The notes under the pieces: generated by a model
The model's database searches: none
Seen by the model: only the letters and a program-made list of their open reading frames with translations
What the model was told of the DNA's origin: nothing
Made by a program: the position numbers and the translations under genes
From: Azorinus chamasolen
Taxonomy: Eukaryota > Mollusca > Bivalvia > Cardiida > Solecurtidae
Length of the DNA stretch: 64,000 bases
Direction of reading: 5' to 3'
Assembly: GCA_963576725.1 (NCBI GenBank)
Contig: OY755240.1
Location: 18,067,743 to 18,131,742, forward strand
Shown here: positions 1 to 11,620 of the stretch, piece by piece
How the letters are laid out: each line of letters opens with the position of its first letter
Numbering within the stretch: position 1 is the stretch's first letter

Positions 1-1050
1 TTTGTCGTTTCTTGGAAATAGAAATTCATTTAATGCTAAGTAAGTATTTACCGTTTTATGAATCAAGATCTGCGAAAATAATATCCAATACACAAGACGA
101 TTCAGGTATATAATCTAGTCCTATGTAATATACAGCTATGCTATGTGTAGTAAAGTCAAAGGCAAAGGTGCTTATTTTGATAAAATGTAGAATTTAAGCA
201 ACCAAACGGAATGTTGTCTTAAATGAAAATGTCTTGGGTAATTGACAACATTATCACATTCATGCATGCAAGGCAATAAAGCCATGTTAAAGATTAACCT
301 AGTGTGACCCAACCAAGTGTACGTTTGGTTATATGCCGGTCTATGGATATACCTACGGTCCTAATACCTTTTAATCGGATATACTACTATCAATGTCTCC
401 TAATATCAGTTGCCTCTGGAATTGATATGGATTAGTAGCAGCAATTTGTCGATGAACTCATCATACTCGGTCACTTCATTCCAGCTAGAACAGCACCATA
501 AGCTAAGATGAACTTCTTGTACGGCTATTCGTCATACGCTTTCGATTGACTGGTACTCAGTACTCAGATGCTGAGATGCTTAATATATGTAGACAGATGC
601 AATGACACCACATATGTAGCTCATTCATACCGTGAAAGGAGATCCACTTGTCATCTTTATATTCGCCGCATACGCACTTTCTCATAACGGCATTTTCAGG
701 CCCATTACTTCCTTGTTCTCCAAACCCCGATGGCCAGAATAAGGTATTACGCCGTGGACATCATTGCGTGAGTTTTATGAAGTTTTGTCTTGGGGTAGTC
801 AGAGATGTTGAAGTGTTCAGAGCAGTTACATGTATCCTTTAACACGTAATCCGCTTGCATCTCAACTGCAGAGACTATCAACACACTTGGCATCATGAAA
901 ATACCCTTTGCATATATTTTGTGCCGGTGTATTACAAAGAAATGACCCTCCCCTGAGATATGACCAAATGAAACCATTTACTTGTAGTAAAATGACGTCC
1001 GTTATAAAGAGAAATAACCCATGTAGAGAAATGCCCCCTCCCATTTTGTC
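1..1050. other. AT-rich stretch, nothing recognised
   Basis: No coding region, RNA gene or recognised repeat was seen. The short open frames here have no recognisable motifs. Confidence 0.5.
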
Positions 1051-1054
1051 TGCT

Positions 1055-1225
1055 ACACTGTTGTTGTTACTGCTACTGCTACTTCTACTTGTACTACTAA
1101 AACTGTTTCTGCTGCCACTACTACTACTTCTACTTGTACTACTACTTCTACTTCTACTGATACTGTTTCTACTGATTTTGCTACTTCTACCGCTGCTAGT
1201 GCTAGTACTTCACTCTCTAGCAGTA
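1055..1225. repeat. Imperfect CTA/CTT/CTG trinucleotide microsatellite
   Basis: About 170 bp of pyrimidine-rich triplets (CTA, CTT, CTG) runs without a break. It gives poly-leucine on one strand and poly-valine/glutamate on the other. These frames come from the repeat and are not genes. Confidence 0.85.
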
Positions 1226-2100
1226 GCAGTAGTTGAAGCAGCAAACATAGAACAATTAGGAGATGTGAAGCGGATAGAGAATTATAAGAACAGGTTTCGC
1301 GCCAATTAAACGATATACAGAGTTTACTTCGTGGCATTTTATCTCAATGTAAAGACGACAATCCAATGTCAAATGTTGGAGACCGAGATTTCGTTACTCT
1401 TCTCATTTATTCAAAGATGATAAACTGTATAATTCCAGCAGTTTAGGTATTTCATCCTGTAATTAAAATTTCAAATCTGTTTATATATTTTAATGCACAT
1501 ATTTTATTGTGTTTCATTTCCCGATGAGATTAGGGTATGTTGCGTGTCGGTGTGGTTTTGGGTAGGGGCGTATTAAGGCTAAGCACCGCCAAATTCAGCC
1601 CTCCTGGTCCCCGCCTTTATCTCAAATTTGCATTCACCACTGGTGCATACCATTGTTCGGTCTACGATATTCCATGACATTTTAAGGTCATCGTAGATGG
1701 TTACGGGCTGCGACTATTTTTTTACATTGTCTACGTGTAGCAGACCAAGTCATCCGTTCGGTCTCCGAAGCAGTCACACGAAAATCGTACGGTGTATGTG
1801 CGGCTCAAACGCGGAGTCCATGCGATATCCGGCGGCGACCTTGCGATGACCGTACATATTTATGCTCCCATCTCTACCGAAATTGTGCGTTTGCCACACT
1901 TTTAACGCAAGACTTCTGTGTGGTACCCATGTGGTAATCGTGCGAAGCCACTTACGTGTTACGGACTTTTTTTGTAAAACAAACTCGTGATATCCAGCAA
2001 AATATTACACCTTTTGAATTAGACATTTCATGGTATTTTAAAACACGATTATTAAAAGAGCTTTTTTTGAAGAACATTTATTCAGTGATTGTAAAACAGA
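1226..2100. other. Unassigned; GC-richer patch at about 1530-1960
   Basis: No gene was recognised. The 1530-1960 stretch is richer in G, C and CpG than its surroundings and ends next to the decayed LINE. It may be an old mobile element, but I see no terminal repeats or domains. Confidence 0.4.
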
Positions 2101-2109
2101 AAGAGAATC

Positions 2110-4130
2110 CGAAAAGATGTTTACTATATGAATTTCCAGCAATATAATCAAGAGCTAAATCTATAGCCTTGATTACTGCTGAACAAATCGAGGCATTATC
2201 GGGAAGCCGAAACTTTATTTCTGTGTCATCAGCCACAAGGGCAGCTGCGACCCTCTCATTTTCTTTTGAACCATCAGTACAAACGTGTTCATAATCTTCA
2301 TATCTTGAAATTATTTCATTTAAGAAAGAACTGAATTCAGGCGTGTTAGTTCAAAAATAACGTTTGGTGGTTTAATAGTCCAAGGTGGTATAGACTCAAC
2401 TTTAGTCTTTTCAACCGAACATAAATCTATATCATTATTTTTAAATTGGTGAAGGTCTTTCATTATGCCATACTTCCAAGCTTTCTCAAGATCATAGAAG
2501 ATAGCAACTAAGTGCTCCTTCTTGATGAAAGCTTCACAAATAAATGTGTCCAACTTAACTAAAAGATCATTTGTACTTCTTTGGCTCCTAAATCCACTTT
2601 GATACTCCGTAATGAGGTTGTTTGATTCCAGATACCAAACAAGTCTTGTGTTAATCATGCACTCTAACGTTTTATATACGGAGTTCGTCAATGCTATAGG
2701 ACGATAATTATTTGATTCTGTGTTATCTTTCCTCCCTGGTATTGGAACAGGAATGACTGTTGCCTGTTTCGAAAACTTAGGCACTTTACCATTTGACCAT
2801 ATATGGTTAAAAATACATGTATGTAATTTGAGGGCAATTGTTTATGAATGACATCAGGTCCAACAGCTGTATCGTGCGATTTATTAAGAGAATCAAACGA
2901 TTCTCTCTCAGTAAAAGGTAAATTGTAGCTTTCAGTGTTGTGAGACGTAAGTTTTTTCCTTTTCTTTACTCCTTTTAATATGTCTAAATTTAGGGGTTGA
3001 CTTAGCTGATGGAGGGTTTGTAGCAAAAGCATCAGCTAAGGAATTAGCTATATATTTTACATCTGTTAATTTTTTTTTATCATCTGCATTTAAATGTCCA
3101 AAAGAGGATTTACCTTTACCACTTATTTTACGCATCATATCGCATACTTTCCTAACTGAAGAACGACAATTTAATTTAGGAAAATAATTCTTCCAAGACT
3201 GCGATTTAACAGTCTTGATAGTTTGACAAGCTTTAGCCCTAAATACTCTAAATGATTTAAATATCCTTAGTATCACTGAATTTAAATTTTCTAAGAGCTG
3301 CTTTACGCTTTCTAATTGCCTCCTTACAGTCATCATCATACCACGGCTTAGGAGGTTTCTTAAGGTTTGATGAGGACTTTCTGCCACTGAATATAAAATG
3401 GATGTAAATGTTTCAATTGAGCCATCATTATTTTCAAATACATCTGATCTTATATTTTCCCTACACAATATTTCAAACTTTTCCAAATTTGTTTTCTTTA
3501 GTTTCCAACGAGGACCATTCCTCGACTGGAGAAGCAATATGGTTAAGAAAAAATAGAAAGTGGTAAACTTCCACATAGGTCATCACCAACTTTCCAATCT
3601 TCAAAGTAAATGGGTAACAAATAGAAAGATAAATGCAAGTAGAAAAAAGTAGAAGCTTCTGATGCTGGGTGAAGATAGGTTGGAAACTTATTGTTGAATA
3701 TGCTCCAATCGTGCTCACCAACAAAGTCCTCAACAATCTTACCTCAGGCAATTGTATTTGTAGATCCCCATAGAGAATTATGGCTATTAAAATCCCCTAA
3801 CAATATAAATGGGGTATGCAATTGTTCAATAAGGGCGTCAAGTTCTTAATTGTCAACTGTTGTCCTTGGTGGAATATATATAGAACAAAATGTAATGACC
3901 TTATGAAGGGTGACAGTTATTCACATTAATCGAAGAGCCGCCAGCAGCTATTTCACCATCATTAAAAATATTGTTATAAATAGAATAATTTCTAAAGTTG
4001 CCTTGATCAGTGTCCTTCAAAATATTTATTGAAGGCACATTATGGCCGGGTAATATTTATTCAGCAACAGAAGAATTTCATTATAATTTGCCTTAAGTCT
4101 CTACAATTCCATTGTATAACGCAATTTTTC
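2110..4130 (-). pseudogene. LINE ORF2 remnant: endonuclease, partial RT, RNase H
   Basis: The endonuclease signature LLGDFNSHNSLWGS is readable at about 3760-3810 on the minus strand, preceded by FCSIYIPPRTTVDN and an in-frame TAA. The linker at 2932-3576 is frameshifted. The RT fingers follow: NNYRPIALTNSVYKTLE (about 2670-2710), YQSGFRSQRSTNDLLVKL (about 2550-2610) and IFYDLEKAWKYG, a motif A with the catalytic context damaged. The frame then jumps to a segment reading TDGSKENERVAAAL (about 2240-2275), which resembles the start of RNase H. RT motifs B to E, including YxDD, are absent, so the copy is dead through an internal deletion as well as point damage. Confidence 0.75.
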
Positions 4131-4149
4131 ATTATTGATTAATGAAACA

Positions 4150-5065
4150 ACACTTAGTTAGGATGGATGCGTAACAGTAACAATGTTCTTGTCTTTTTCT
4201 GTTTTGGGCAGTTGAAAGAAGGGACAATGGATGTATGAACATCCATCACTTCTTCCTCATCCAAGCTGCCATACGTGTTGTGGCGCTTCACGGGATTGCC
4301 TTTACCATTTGGTAAAGGATCACTACTATTATGTTTCTTCTTAGTAACGTTATGACTCTGATGCGATCCCTGGGTCGCCATGCCATACTTGCCAGAAACA
4401 GCAGTCAGAGAGTTTCTTGTAGTTGGGCGCACTGTGTGACCAGGTAACATTCGTCTGAGTTTCAACGTTCTTAGTTTCAACTTTCTTTTCTTTCACCTTA
4501 TCTGCATAAGTTTGAAACCACAACTGTAGAAGTTTTCGAGGCTTCCACAAGCTTACGGGCCTCAGGAAAGGAAACCTTTTAAGAACCTTTATACTCTAAA
4601 TTTCCTTTTCCTGCTTCCACTTTGCACACTCTTTCGAGTGAACAAAGTGAACCCCTTTGTGGTTAAAACACTGCACAGGGTTTTCACAGTTCGAGGAATC
4701 ATGATCTTCCTACCACAACGGGCACATACTGGTTGTTGGTGCATTTGTCCTTATGATGGCCAAACCTCTGACAGTTAAAACACCGAAGAGAATTTGGAAT
4801 GAAAGGGTCAACATCGATGCTTAAGTAGCCACATTTTATTCTTAGTGGAACGAACGGGGCGTTAAACTTAAGAACTTAAGAATGAAAGTATCAGTCACTA
4901 TTTCTCTACCGTCTCTAACAAACTTAATACGGTTAACTTCAATAACATTCTGAGTACTAAGTTCTGCTAGCATATCTTCCTCATTGGTGTGCTGAAGATC
5001 ACGGCTTCGCACAACTCCTTTGCAGAAGTTCAGATACTGAAGATACTGGAGACACATGTATAGAG
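4150..5065 (-). pseudogene. LINE ORF1 (gag-like) remnant with CCHC knuckle
   Basis: The minus strand reads through FCKGVVRSRDLQHTNEED (around 5030) and KFVRDGREIV (around 4900). It then gives a clear CCHC knuckle, CFNCQRFGHHKDKC, at about 4735-4785. A second, damaged knuckle follows (HFVHSKECAKWKQEKE, around 4610-4650). The tail at 4154-4480 is basic and low complexity. In the I and Jockey groups ORF1 is a nucleic-acid-binding protein that packages the element RNA. Several stops and at least one frameshift make it a pseudogene. Confidence 0.7.
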
Positions 5066-5231
5066 ATGCCAGCAAACATTTTAAGTACACTGTTAAGTAC
5101 AATTAGTAAACTGTTTACAAATGTTTTAAATGTTTGATATAGTGGGAAGGAAAATGTGTGTACACTAAAGCACAGGCAAGTTTCAAAAAAGGAGTACAGT
5201 AGAAAATGTGTTTATTCTATTCGGAAGTATT

Positions 5232-5298
5232 ATGTCCCCCCATATTTATATGGGGGAGACATATTGGTTTCATGAGAGTGGTGTGTCTGTCTGCTTGT

Positions 5299-5329
<31 letters not shown>

Positions 5330-5330
5330 A
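5232..5330. repeat. Short palindrome plus (CTGT)n microsatellite
   Basis: A perfect CCCCCATATTTATATGGGGG palindrome sits at about 5236-5255. A CTGT tetranucleotide run follows at about 5285-5325. Confidence 0.8.
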
Positions 5331-5473
5331 CACTTTCTTGTCCGAACAATAACTTCAATATGCCTGATGCCAGTTGATTGGAGCTAAACATTGTCACACA
5401 TATATTTTTTCCCGAATTCGGTACATTTAGTAACCACTTGTGAATGTTAAGAACATAATTTGCCATAATGTGG

Positions 5474-5775
5474 TGTGAGGTGGTCTAATGGTATCGCGCT
5501 TGACTACCAGTCCGGAGGTCTGGAACTGAAATCACGGTCCCTCCAAGGAAGTTCAGAGAAGCTTTTCAGTGTTTCCCCTCCCCCGCACCTCCTCTCCACC
5601 CAGGGTTTAAAATGGGTACCTATGATGATCACAAGCCGGTACTGCGACTGCATGATTGCGCCATTTGTTAGTAGTGCTTAATATTGTAGGCGAATGACTT
5701 AATGGCCAGGGGAGTAAATGTACAGTCGGCTGAGCGGTCCTTAGGACTGAAAGTAGACTATAACTAGGTATTTAT
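5474..5775 (+). mobile_element. tRNA-derived SINE
   Basis: An A-box-like TGGTCTAATGG lies at 5481-5491 in a tRNA-like head. A mutated B-box-like region follows near 5520-5540. The body continues with a C-rich run and the block TGGCCAGGGGAGTAAAT (about 5702-5718), which is typical of bivalve SINE tails from my recollection. SINEs are copied by LINE machinery and transcribed by RNA polymerase III from the two boxes. The 68-aa frame inside is incidental. Confidence 0.6.
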
Positions 5776-5844
5776 ATAATGCATAGACTGTTTTTTTTAA
5801 TCAAATGTCCATATCTGTAAACACACATACTGAATTTTTTTATT

Positions 5845-6520
5845 TGTCATTTTAACGCCACAATATATATAATGCTTACCTTTCGGATAAAGACAAATCC
5901 GCACTTTGGCAGCATTGTGTTACATCTTGTTTTATCACATAGCGAAATGGTTATCTCATGGCTGAAAATACAAATGTTCATTATAAAGCAAAACACTCAG
6001 TCTGCCTTTACCTTCTGTAGTTCTAATCTGTAGTACGAAGTTTGCTCAGTCGCTTTTTCGCTATGCGCAATCATCCACCTTAAATGCTCAGCATGCCTAG
6101 TTTCAGGAAATCGTTTAACTAACATTGCATTAACCCTTATCATTATAATCATGATCTAATCGTCATTTTGCAAACAGCTTTGATTATGATGAAATCATTA
6201 TGAGACGCTTGTCACTCGGTGCCCAATCGTGATTTACTCTGTTTATAACTTTGCAAATACTTGAAAGAATCGGAAGTAAGAAAACATTGTAAGTGTGGCT
6301 TTTGTTTGAGAATGCGTCATTTCTGTCGATGTGATGAGATATTTTAAACATGTTAAATAAGATTTAAGGTAAGGTAAGTCCTCAAAATGTTGTCAGTATA
6401 AGTTTATAAAATGAAATATGTTCTGCCTTTTTTTATAAACATGGATGGTGTCACAGGATATTGTGTAACGTCTGATGTGTGCTTCAATGCCAAACTGTCC
6501 ACGCCAATGGTCGTGATTGC
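5845..6520 (+). repeat. Dispersed repeat D1, copy 1
   Basis: This is diverged but collinear with 18280-18900 and 36470-37000. Shared blocks include TATAATGCTTACCTTT, AGTCTGCCTTTAC and a GCAGTCGC-like segment. No coding capacity or terminal repeats were seen, so its class is unknown. Confidence 0.6.
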
Positions 6521-6844
6521 TTGATGACAATTATAGGTAATATAGTTTATACAAGACCCAATCAGTGGGTTATCTAACTACTACAGTTCGACACACGTTT
6601 ATCAAATATGAATTTATGGGACGAGGTACTATAACAAATATACGGTATAACCCGTCTAAACCGATTTTAATGAAATTATTTTATGTCGTTTTAGACAGGT
6701 AAAACATAAATACAGGGTGCACTTCATTGAGAACAGAACTCTATTTGGGATGACCACATACTCTTTACTCTATATAAAGTTGCCACCTGTAAAAACGTCC
6801 AGTATTACTCTTTCGCTACCAATGTCACATATGTGATCACTATA

Positions 6845-6908
6845 GCAAACAGTTTGGATCCATATGCGATGTCGACTTACTCTATGTCTCATCAGCATCA
6901 AACTGTTA
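6845..6908. repeat. Hairpin repeat with GCAAACAG / CTGTT ends
   Basis: An imperfect palindrome with GCAAACAGTTTGGATCC on the left and a matching ATCAAACTGTT arm on the right. It belongs to the same family as the copies listed at 14973, 46553, 58860 and elsewhere. Confidence 0.65.
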
Positions 6909-7471
6909 CTGTGGTATGTTTTACAGAAAACGAACCACGATGACAATAGTTTGCAGCGAAACACTTGAAAGAGGTTGTACTGTAATTGGAAATACGTGCA
7001 AGTTATATAGAAGTCTGCAGTGTAAAAGTACAAAAATGAGTCATGCAGGAATCACCACGTACAGAACAAACACTCACCCGAACAGCAACACAAGGAAACA
7101 GCAAATGTACATAAGTAGAAAAAACAACAAGAGACGCACAAAGACAAAACAAACATACAATAGGAGGAAGATAGAAGTACCGCCTTGGAACGGTCAGTGA
7201 CAAAAGTCACCGGGGGATTAAACCGGTTTATGGGCGCCCAACCTCACCCTTATTCCATCCCCATCCTAAAAGACAAACAGTGTAAATAAACGTATCCCCT
7301 CTACGACTAATCTACAACAGCCGCGACAGCAAATACAATGTTGAAGTACATGTATAACAAAAGAAACATTTAAATGAACATACTGTATCCACCTATCCCT
7401 AGTGTACTCAATGATTGAGCTGCAAACAGAGTAACTGTAGAAAAGTAATAAAGGGTACGACAAAAATGAAA

Positions 7472-7536
7472 TAGTACAGATATCCGACGTTCTCCTTCCA
7501 TTTCTGGATTTAAGAGGTCGCCTTCATAGAGTACTA
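7472..7536 (-). promoter_or_regulatory. SECIS element of the truncated Naiad copy
   Basis: By eye the 65 bases are identical to the SECIS at 24257-24321, read on the minus strand. They overlap the TAG stop in the same way. Confidence 0.85.
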
Positions 7537-8384
7537 AACCTTTCTTGTCGGCCTACATGCAAAGAGGCCAACGTGATTGCCAACTGTAAAAGGGTTCACA
7601 ACCAAACATGCAGTATGTTGTAGTAATACAGGATCATATCCCTTTTTAATGAATTGTTTTATATATTTGATGAACAAAGTGAGAAAATGGGTATGTCCAA
7701 TAATTTTACGAAGTTTGTAAATCACATCACAATAAAATTCAGGATGTGAAATACCGTGTCGCAAAAGTACCTTGAGATTACATTTGTACTTGCCAATAAA
7801 CAAGAGATTTCGATAGTAAAATTTAGAGAAAGTTTTTCTTAGTTTATGGTATCTATATCCTTGCTTAAGCAGTTTTTCAGTTAAAATGAGATTTCGACTG
7901 TTAAAATCGTCAATAGATGAACAAGCTCTAGCAAAACGAATAAGTTGAGATATATAAACCCCGTAAGATGGAGCACGTGGAACATCCCCGTCAAGATGAG
8001 GAAAATTTACAATATTAAAATCAAAATCATCTCTTTTGTCATATATTTTAGAAGAAATCATTCCATTATTAATTTTAAGGTCTAGGTCAAGAAACGCTGC
8101 ATAATTGTCGGACGGGTTAGCTTTATTCACTTTGAGTTCTTTAGGATAAATCATAGGAATCAGAGCATCAAAGAAAGGGTTGTCTAAGTTAAAAATATCA
8201 TCCAAATATCGACAAGTTTCATTGAAGGCTTTTATAACATCTTCTTGTGATTGAGGATTCAAACTCAACATGAAATCTCTCTCATAGAAGTACAAAAACA
8301 AATCTGCGACAAGTAGTGCACAATTCGTACCCATGGGAATGCCAATTACCCGACGGTATATAGCATTCCCGTAACGGACTGATA
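7534..8384 (-). pseudogene. Naiad reverse transcriptase, C-terminal fragment
   Basis: The frame is open from the 5' truncation to TAG at 7534-7536. It contains motif B (GIPMGTNCA), motif C (RYLDDIFNLD) and the thumb region with RAPSYGVYISQLIRFA and YRYHKLRKTFSKFYYRN. The motif A aspartate and the whole endonuclease are missing through 5' truncation, so it cannot be autonomous. The sequence is nearly the same as residues 785-1063 of the full-length protein. Confidence 0.9.
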
Positions 8385-8439
8385 TTTAATACTCAAATCA
8401 TCAAGTGTTGTAGTAATATTTAAGCATGGTTACGTGTTT

Positions 8440-9516
8440 CGTCAAAGTGTTTCTTGAGTTATCTTGCAATATCATCTCCGGTGTATGCCTTTAACCCATT
8501 CCCTCATAGACTATTTTTAGACCCAACCTCTTTGTATAAATCTACTGAAAATGAACATTTACTAATAAAACCGATTTTTTATAATTGTGTAGTTTTGAAA
8601 CATTTGTGATGAATAGAGCATTTGCTCCTATGGATTTCAGAAAGTGACTTTTACGGAGACGCCAAAAGGTGTTTATATCAGGGAATGGGTTAAGCATTCA
8701 ACAAACTTTTTTTGATATGTTGAAAAAAAGGATTACTTTCTGTTAATACAGCGTACTTAATGGGGTTAACGATGTATATACACGGGGATAGGAGAAAATA
8801 TTTACAGTATCTATATTTTCGAACGGATGTAAGTTGTGAATTTTTGTGATTGTTGTTGTTGTTTCTGTTGCTGCTGTTGTTGGTTGTTGTCGTTAGCTCT
8901 TTTCGAATCCAGTTTTGTGTTATTTGTGTTTTCTCTGTTATGATCTTCTCTGTTTTCAAAAGTGTCGTCTGTAGCGTCTAAACCCTTATGCCTAATAGAA
9001 ACGTAATTTCAAGTGTTTAGAAACAGGTAATACCTAGACCAGACGACTCCTATACGCAGTTATGATGCCAAGTTGCTTGTATTAAACTTCACGAAGTAAA
9101 TGGTCAAATGTATGGTTTGACCTCTCTATGCTTACATGGAACATAATTTGGCCGGGGATGTGCCGGGTATTATCATAGAATTATACAAATTATAATCATG
9201 AGACAATTATCAGTAACGCCTTTGTGTATTAATGTGTATAGTTATAATGAAAAACCTCACAATCACGTTTTATGATCACTTTAACAATGACTACCAGTCG
9301 AACATTCCTAAGCAGCCATTCATTTATTGAAAATAGGCGTCTTGAAACTAAGGTCTGCTAAACCGGGGGTAACGTCTACAACATATTAAGAATAGTGTGA
9401 GGTACAGTAGTGCATATATCTGAAGTTGGTATATGTACATTCTAATTACAAAATGGTTTATTTTTTCCGGCAAAACTGTCAACATTATTTTCGAATTAAA
9501 AACAGTGTTGATACCC
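8440..9516 (+). repeat. Dispersed repeat D2, copy 1 (carries a MITE)
   Basis: Collinear with 26505-27440. Shared blocks include CCGGTGTATGCCTTTAA, ATACAGCGTACT, a TTGTTGTTGTT-rich patch, GAGACAATTATCAGTAA and AAGAATAGTGTGAGGTAC. No coding capacity was recognised. Confidence 0.8.
8491..8693. mobile_element. TTAA-flanked MITE (piggyBac-like ends)
   Basis: Terminal inverted repeats run CCCATTCCCTCATA inward from the left and as the complement, with a mismatch (TATCAGGGAATGGG), on the right. TTAA flanks both ends (8491-8494 and 8690-8693). The matching D2 copy at about 26536 reads CCTTTAAACATTC with no insert, so it is the empty site with a single TTAA. TTAA duplication and CC-starting ends are piggyBac traits; assignment to that superfamily is inference. 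No coding capacity. Confidence 0.85.
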
Positions 9517-9795
9517 AAGTACACATATGAGTTATGCAGTAAACATCATATACAAAACACACCACGAGAAAACAAAGCAAATGTAATAATAACTATCAAA
9601 ACACAAAGAGACGCAAAATGATAAAGCAAACAAACAATAGTGGAAGTACCGCCTTGGAACAGTCATTGCCAATAGTCACTGGGTGTTTAAACCGGTTTAG
9701 GGGCGCCCAACCTCACACTTATACCGTCCCCACCCTAAAAGACAATCAGGATAAATAAACGTATCCCCTACAAACTAATCTACAAGAATCCAAGT
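9517..9795 (-). mobile_element. Naiad 3'-UTR fragment, type A
   Basis: Diverged minus-strand match to the Naiad 3' UTR, including the conserved AAACCGGTTT block at about 9691 and the complement of GGTACTTCC. No coding part remains. Confidence 0.8.
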
Positions 9796-10435
9796 CAATT
9801 TTTATATAGTGATATATGAACGGAATAAAACGCTATTATTTGGGATTCAGTGAATGTATCAATACACATAAATCCAAACATAGTTTTCTTCTTAGCATTT
9901 CAAACTTTTGTTTATGTACGGATTTAAAACTGAAGTCAGATGCTATACGTTTTAACACTTTTACTACACTCAAATCTGTTTGACTCTAGTAGACATTGGT
10001 TAACCAGTTTAAAAGTAAATATTCTAAGATTTAATCGAAATAATGAACAGACACCTTGGGCACAGTGTAAGACTCGTGGGAGTGTCGAATATTCGAGGTG
10101 ATTTGACTTTCTTGGTCAGGATTTCTACACCAAAAATGCCTCTTTTGATATTGAAAATTTAAATTCTGACAAGAATACATTTTGACTGACACTTGATTGT
10201 ATGACCGTCCTTCATTATCCGTGTTGTTGAATTTTCTGGTCTCATGGGTCATCAGTTTCAATGTTTTAGGTATGAAACCTGAGTGCGCTTATGACTGTGC
10301 TAGAAGGCGTGAGTAGTGTTGCACTTTCAATATCAATAGCATTAGGTCTCTATTCGCATTGCTACATTTGCTTTTGAAGGATCTCCAACTTTCAGACTAT
10401 TTGCAAAATGCTAAAAACCTATTTAATTGAGTTCC
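9796..10435. other. Unassigned; contains a D3 repeat fragment
   Basis: A minus-strand D3 fragment lies at about 10275-10400 (GAGTAGTGTTGCACTTTCAA, then TTTGCTTTTGAAGGATC). The rest shows nothing recognisable. Confidence 0.5.
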
Positions 10436-10439
10436 TGAA

Positions 10440-10735
10440 ATTGAAAAGATCTTATATACTTTATGAGTATGCTTTCATGACATGAAATCAAAGGCCTTTA
10501 CACAGTCAATGAACACTAATAGACATTGAATGTCTCTTTCTGCTTTATATTGCTTTAAATCATATATACTTTTCACATTTTCTCCGATTTATCGTTCTTT
10601 AAAACTTCTGCCCTGTTCGCTAACGGTATTTGGTAAAATTTATTCAATCTTTTGGTTATGGTCCCGGAAGCAATTTTATATATTATATCTAAAAATATGA
10701 TTGGCCTCTAAGTTTCCAAAACGAAATTTATTAAT
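10440..10735 (-). pseudogene. Decayed LINE reverse-transcriptase fragment
   Basis: The minus strand reads FLDIIYKIASGTITKRLNK (about 10640-10710) and then CLLVFIDCVKAFDFMS (about 10485-10530), with several stops between and around them. These match the LxxIYKIAS...RL and FIDFxKAFDS (motif A) blocks of LINE reverse transcriptases. The rest of the element is not recognisable. It is unrelated to the LINEs at 2-5 kb and 60-64 kb. Confidence 0.65.
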
Positions 10736-11305
10736 CTGACTGCAAAGTCTGCTACACTGTTTCAAAACGTTATAAAATGTTGTAAAATCGTTACTTCCGA
10801 GACTTTTACCACATGGCATGTTTTAAGAGTGATAGGCACGTCTTAGTATGTGATATATCCATACATATATATGTCTGCTCCTTATTCAGCTTATGTACAT
10901 TAACTGATCGGACTTAGTGTCAAAGTGTGTTCATTCTGATCTTGATTTGAGTAACGGATTTTATAGAATAAATAAGTTTAATATGAGAGTATTTTAATTG
11001 TCTATTTTGTTAATAGATTTGTCTATATAAATATGTTTTTCGAAACCACAACATAGTTTTGTGGACTTTTCCTTATAATCTATACAGTTTGCTTTTCGCC
11101 TAATGGCATGAACTTTTATGTTGATTTCGTTTAATTTTAAAAGTTTCTGTCTAAAACGTTACCAAACATGCTGGTATTTGCCGCTAGTGTTTAATCACTT
11201 TGTGTTTTGGTTTCAAGTGAACTTGAATCGTTCGAAAATATAATGGACATAAATCAATAACAAAGCAGATATACACTGTGATGTTAACACCATCAAACTA
11301 TACAA
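10736..11305. other. AT-rich, nothing recognised
   Basis: No coding region, RNA or recognised repeat was seen. Confidence 0.4.
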
Positions 11306-11309
11306 TTGG

Positions 11310-11620
11310 AATAAAAAAAGTCAAACAGGGAGAGCATTGCGACAAACAAAGTCAAATAGGAAACGGCACAGCTACAAGGTAATACTGAACAGTGTGTATA
11401 TCAAGACATAAAACATTAACCATATAAAATAACAAAGTAGACCTTAGGGTGAAAGTATGAGTATCGCCTTTGAACGGCCAGTAGCAACAAATGGCTCCTT
11501 GGGCTTAAACTTGTCCCCTGGTACTCTATCTCATACTTGTTACCATCATCCAGGTTAAAATGTAAAATAAATTCAGCCTCCACAACATAAGTAACGATGC
11601 CAGGACTAAACAATTTTCAA
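11310..11620 (-). mobile_element. Old, diverged Naiad 3'-UTR fragment
   Basis: The order of blocks follows the Naiad 3' UTR: a GTCAAACAGG-like end, GTATCGCCTTTGAACGGCCA, a small hairpin, GGGCTTAAACTTG, then AAATTCAGCCTCC. Similarity is weak but collinear, so this is probably an older subfamily. Confidence 0.55.

Larger units (their letters stand above)
2110..5090 (-). mobile_element. Decayed I-like LINE (ORF1 + EN/RT/RNase H)
   Basis: Reading the minus strand from 5090 down, one meets an ORF1 remnant with a zinc knuckle, an AP-type endonuclease remnant, RT finger motifs and then an RNase H-like segment. All are broken by stops and frameshifts. An ORF1 with CCHC knuckles plus an ORF2 with RNase H fits the I group of non-LTR retrotransposons; the clade call is inference. 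The RT core between motif A and the RNase H segment is missing. Confidence 0.75.
7023..8384 (-). mobile_element. Naiad (Penelope-like) copy, type A, 5'-truncated
   Basis: The minus strand carries the last part of the Naiad reading frame, the SECIS and the whole 3' UTR down to the sequence complementary to CATGACTCATTTTTGTAC. The copy begins abruptly at about 8384 within the segment encoding VRYGNAIYR. It is very close to the full-length copy at 20740-24767, which points to recent activity. Confidence 0.9.

Noticed and set aside
908..1337. Poly-leucine and valine/glutamate frames as proteins
   Set aside because: They are translations of the CTA/CTT microsatellite.
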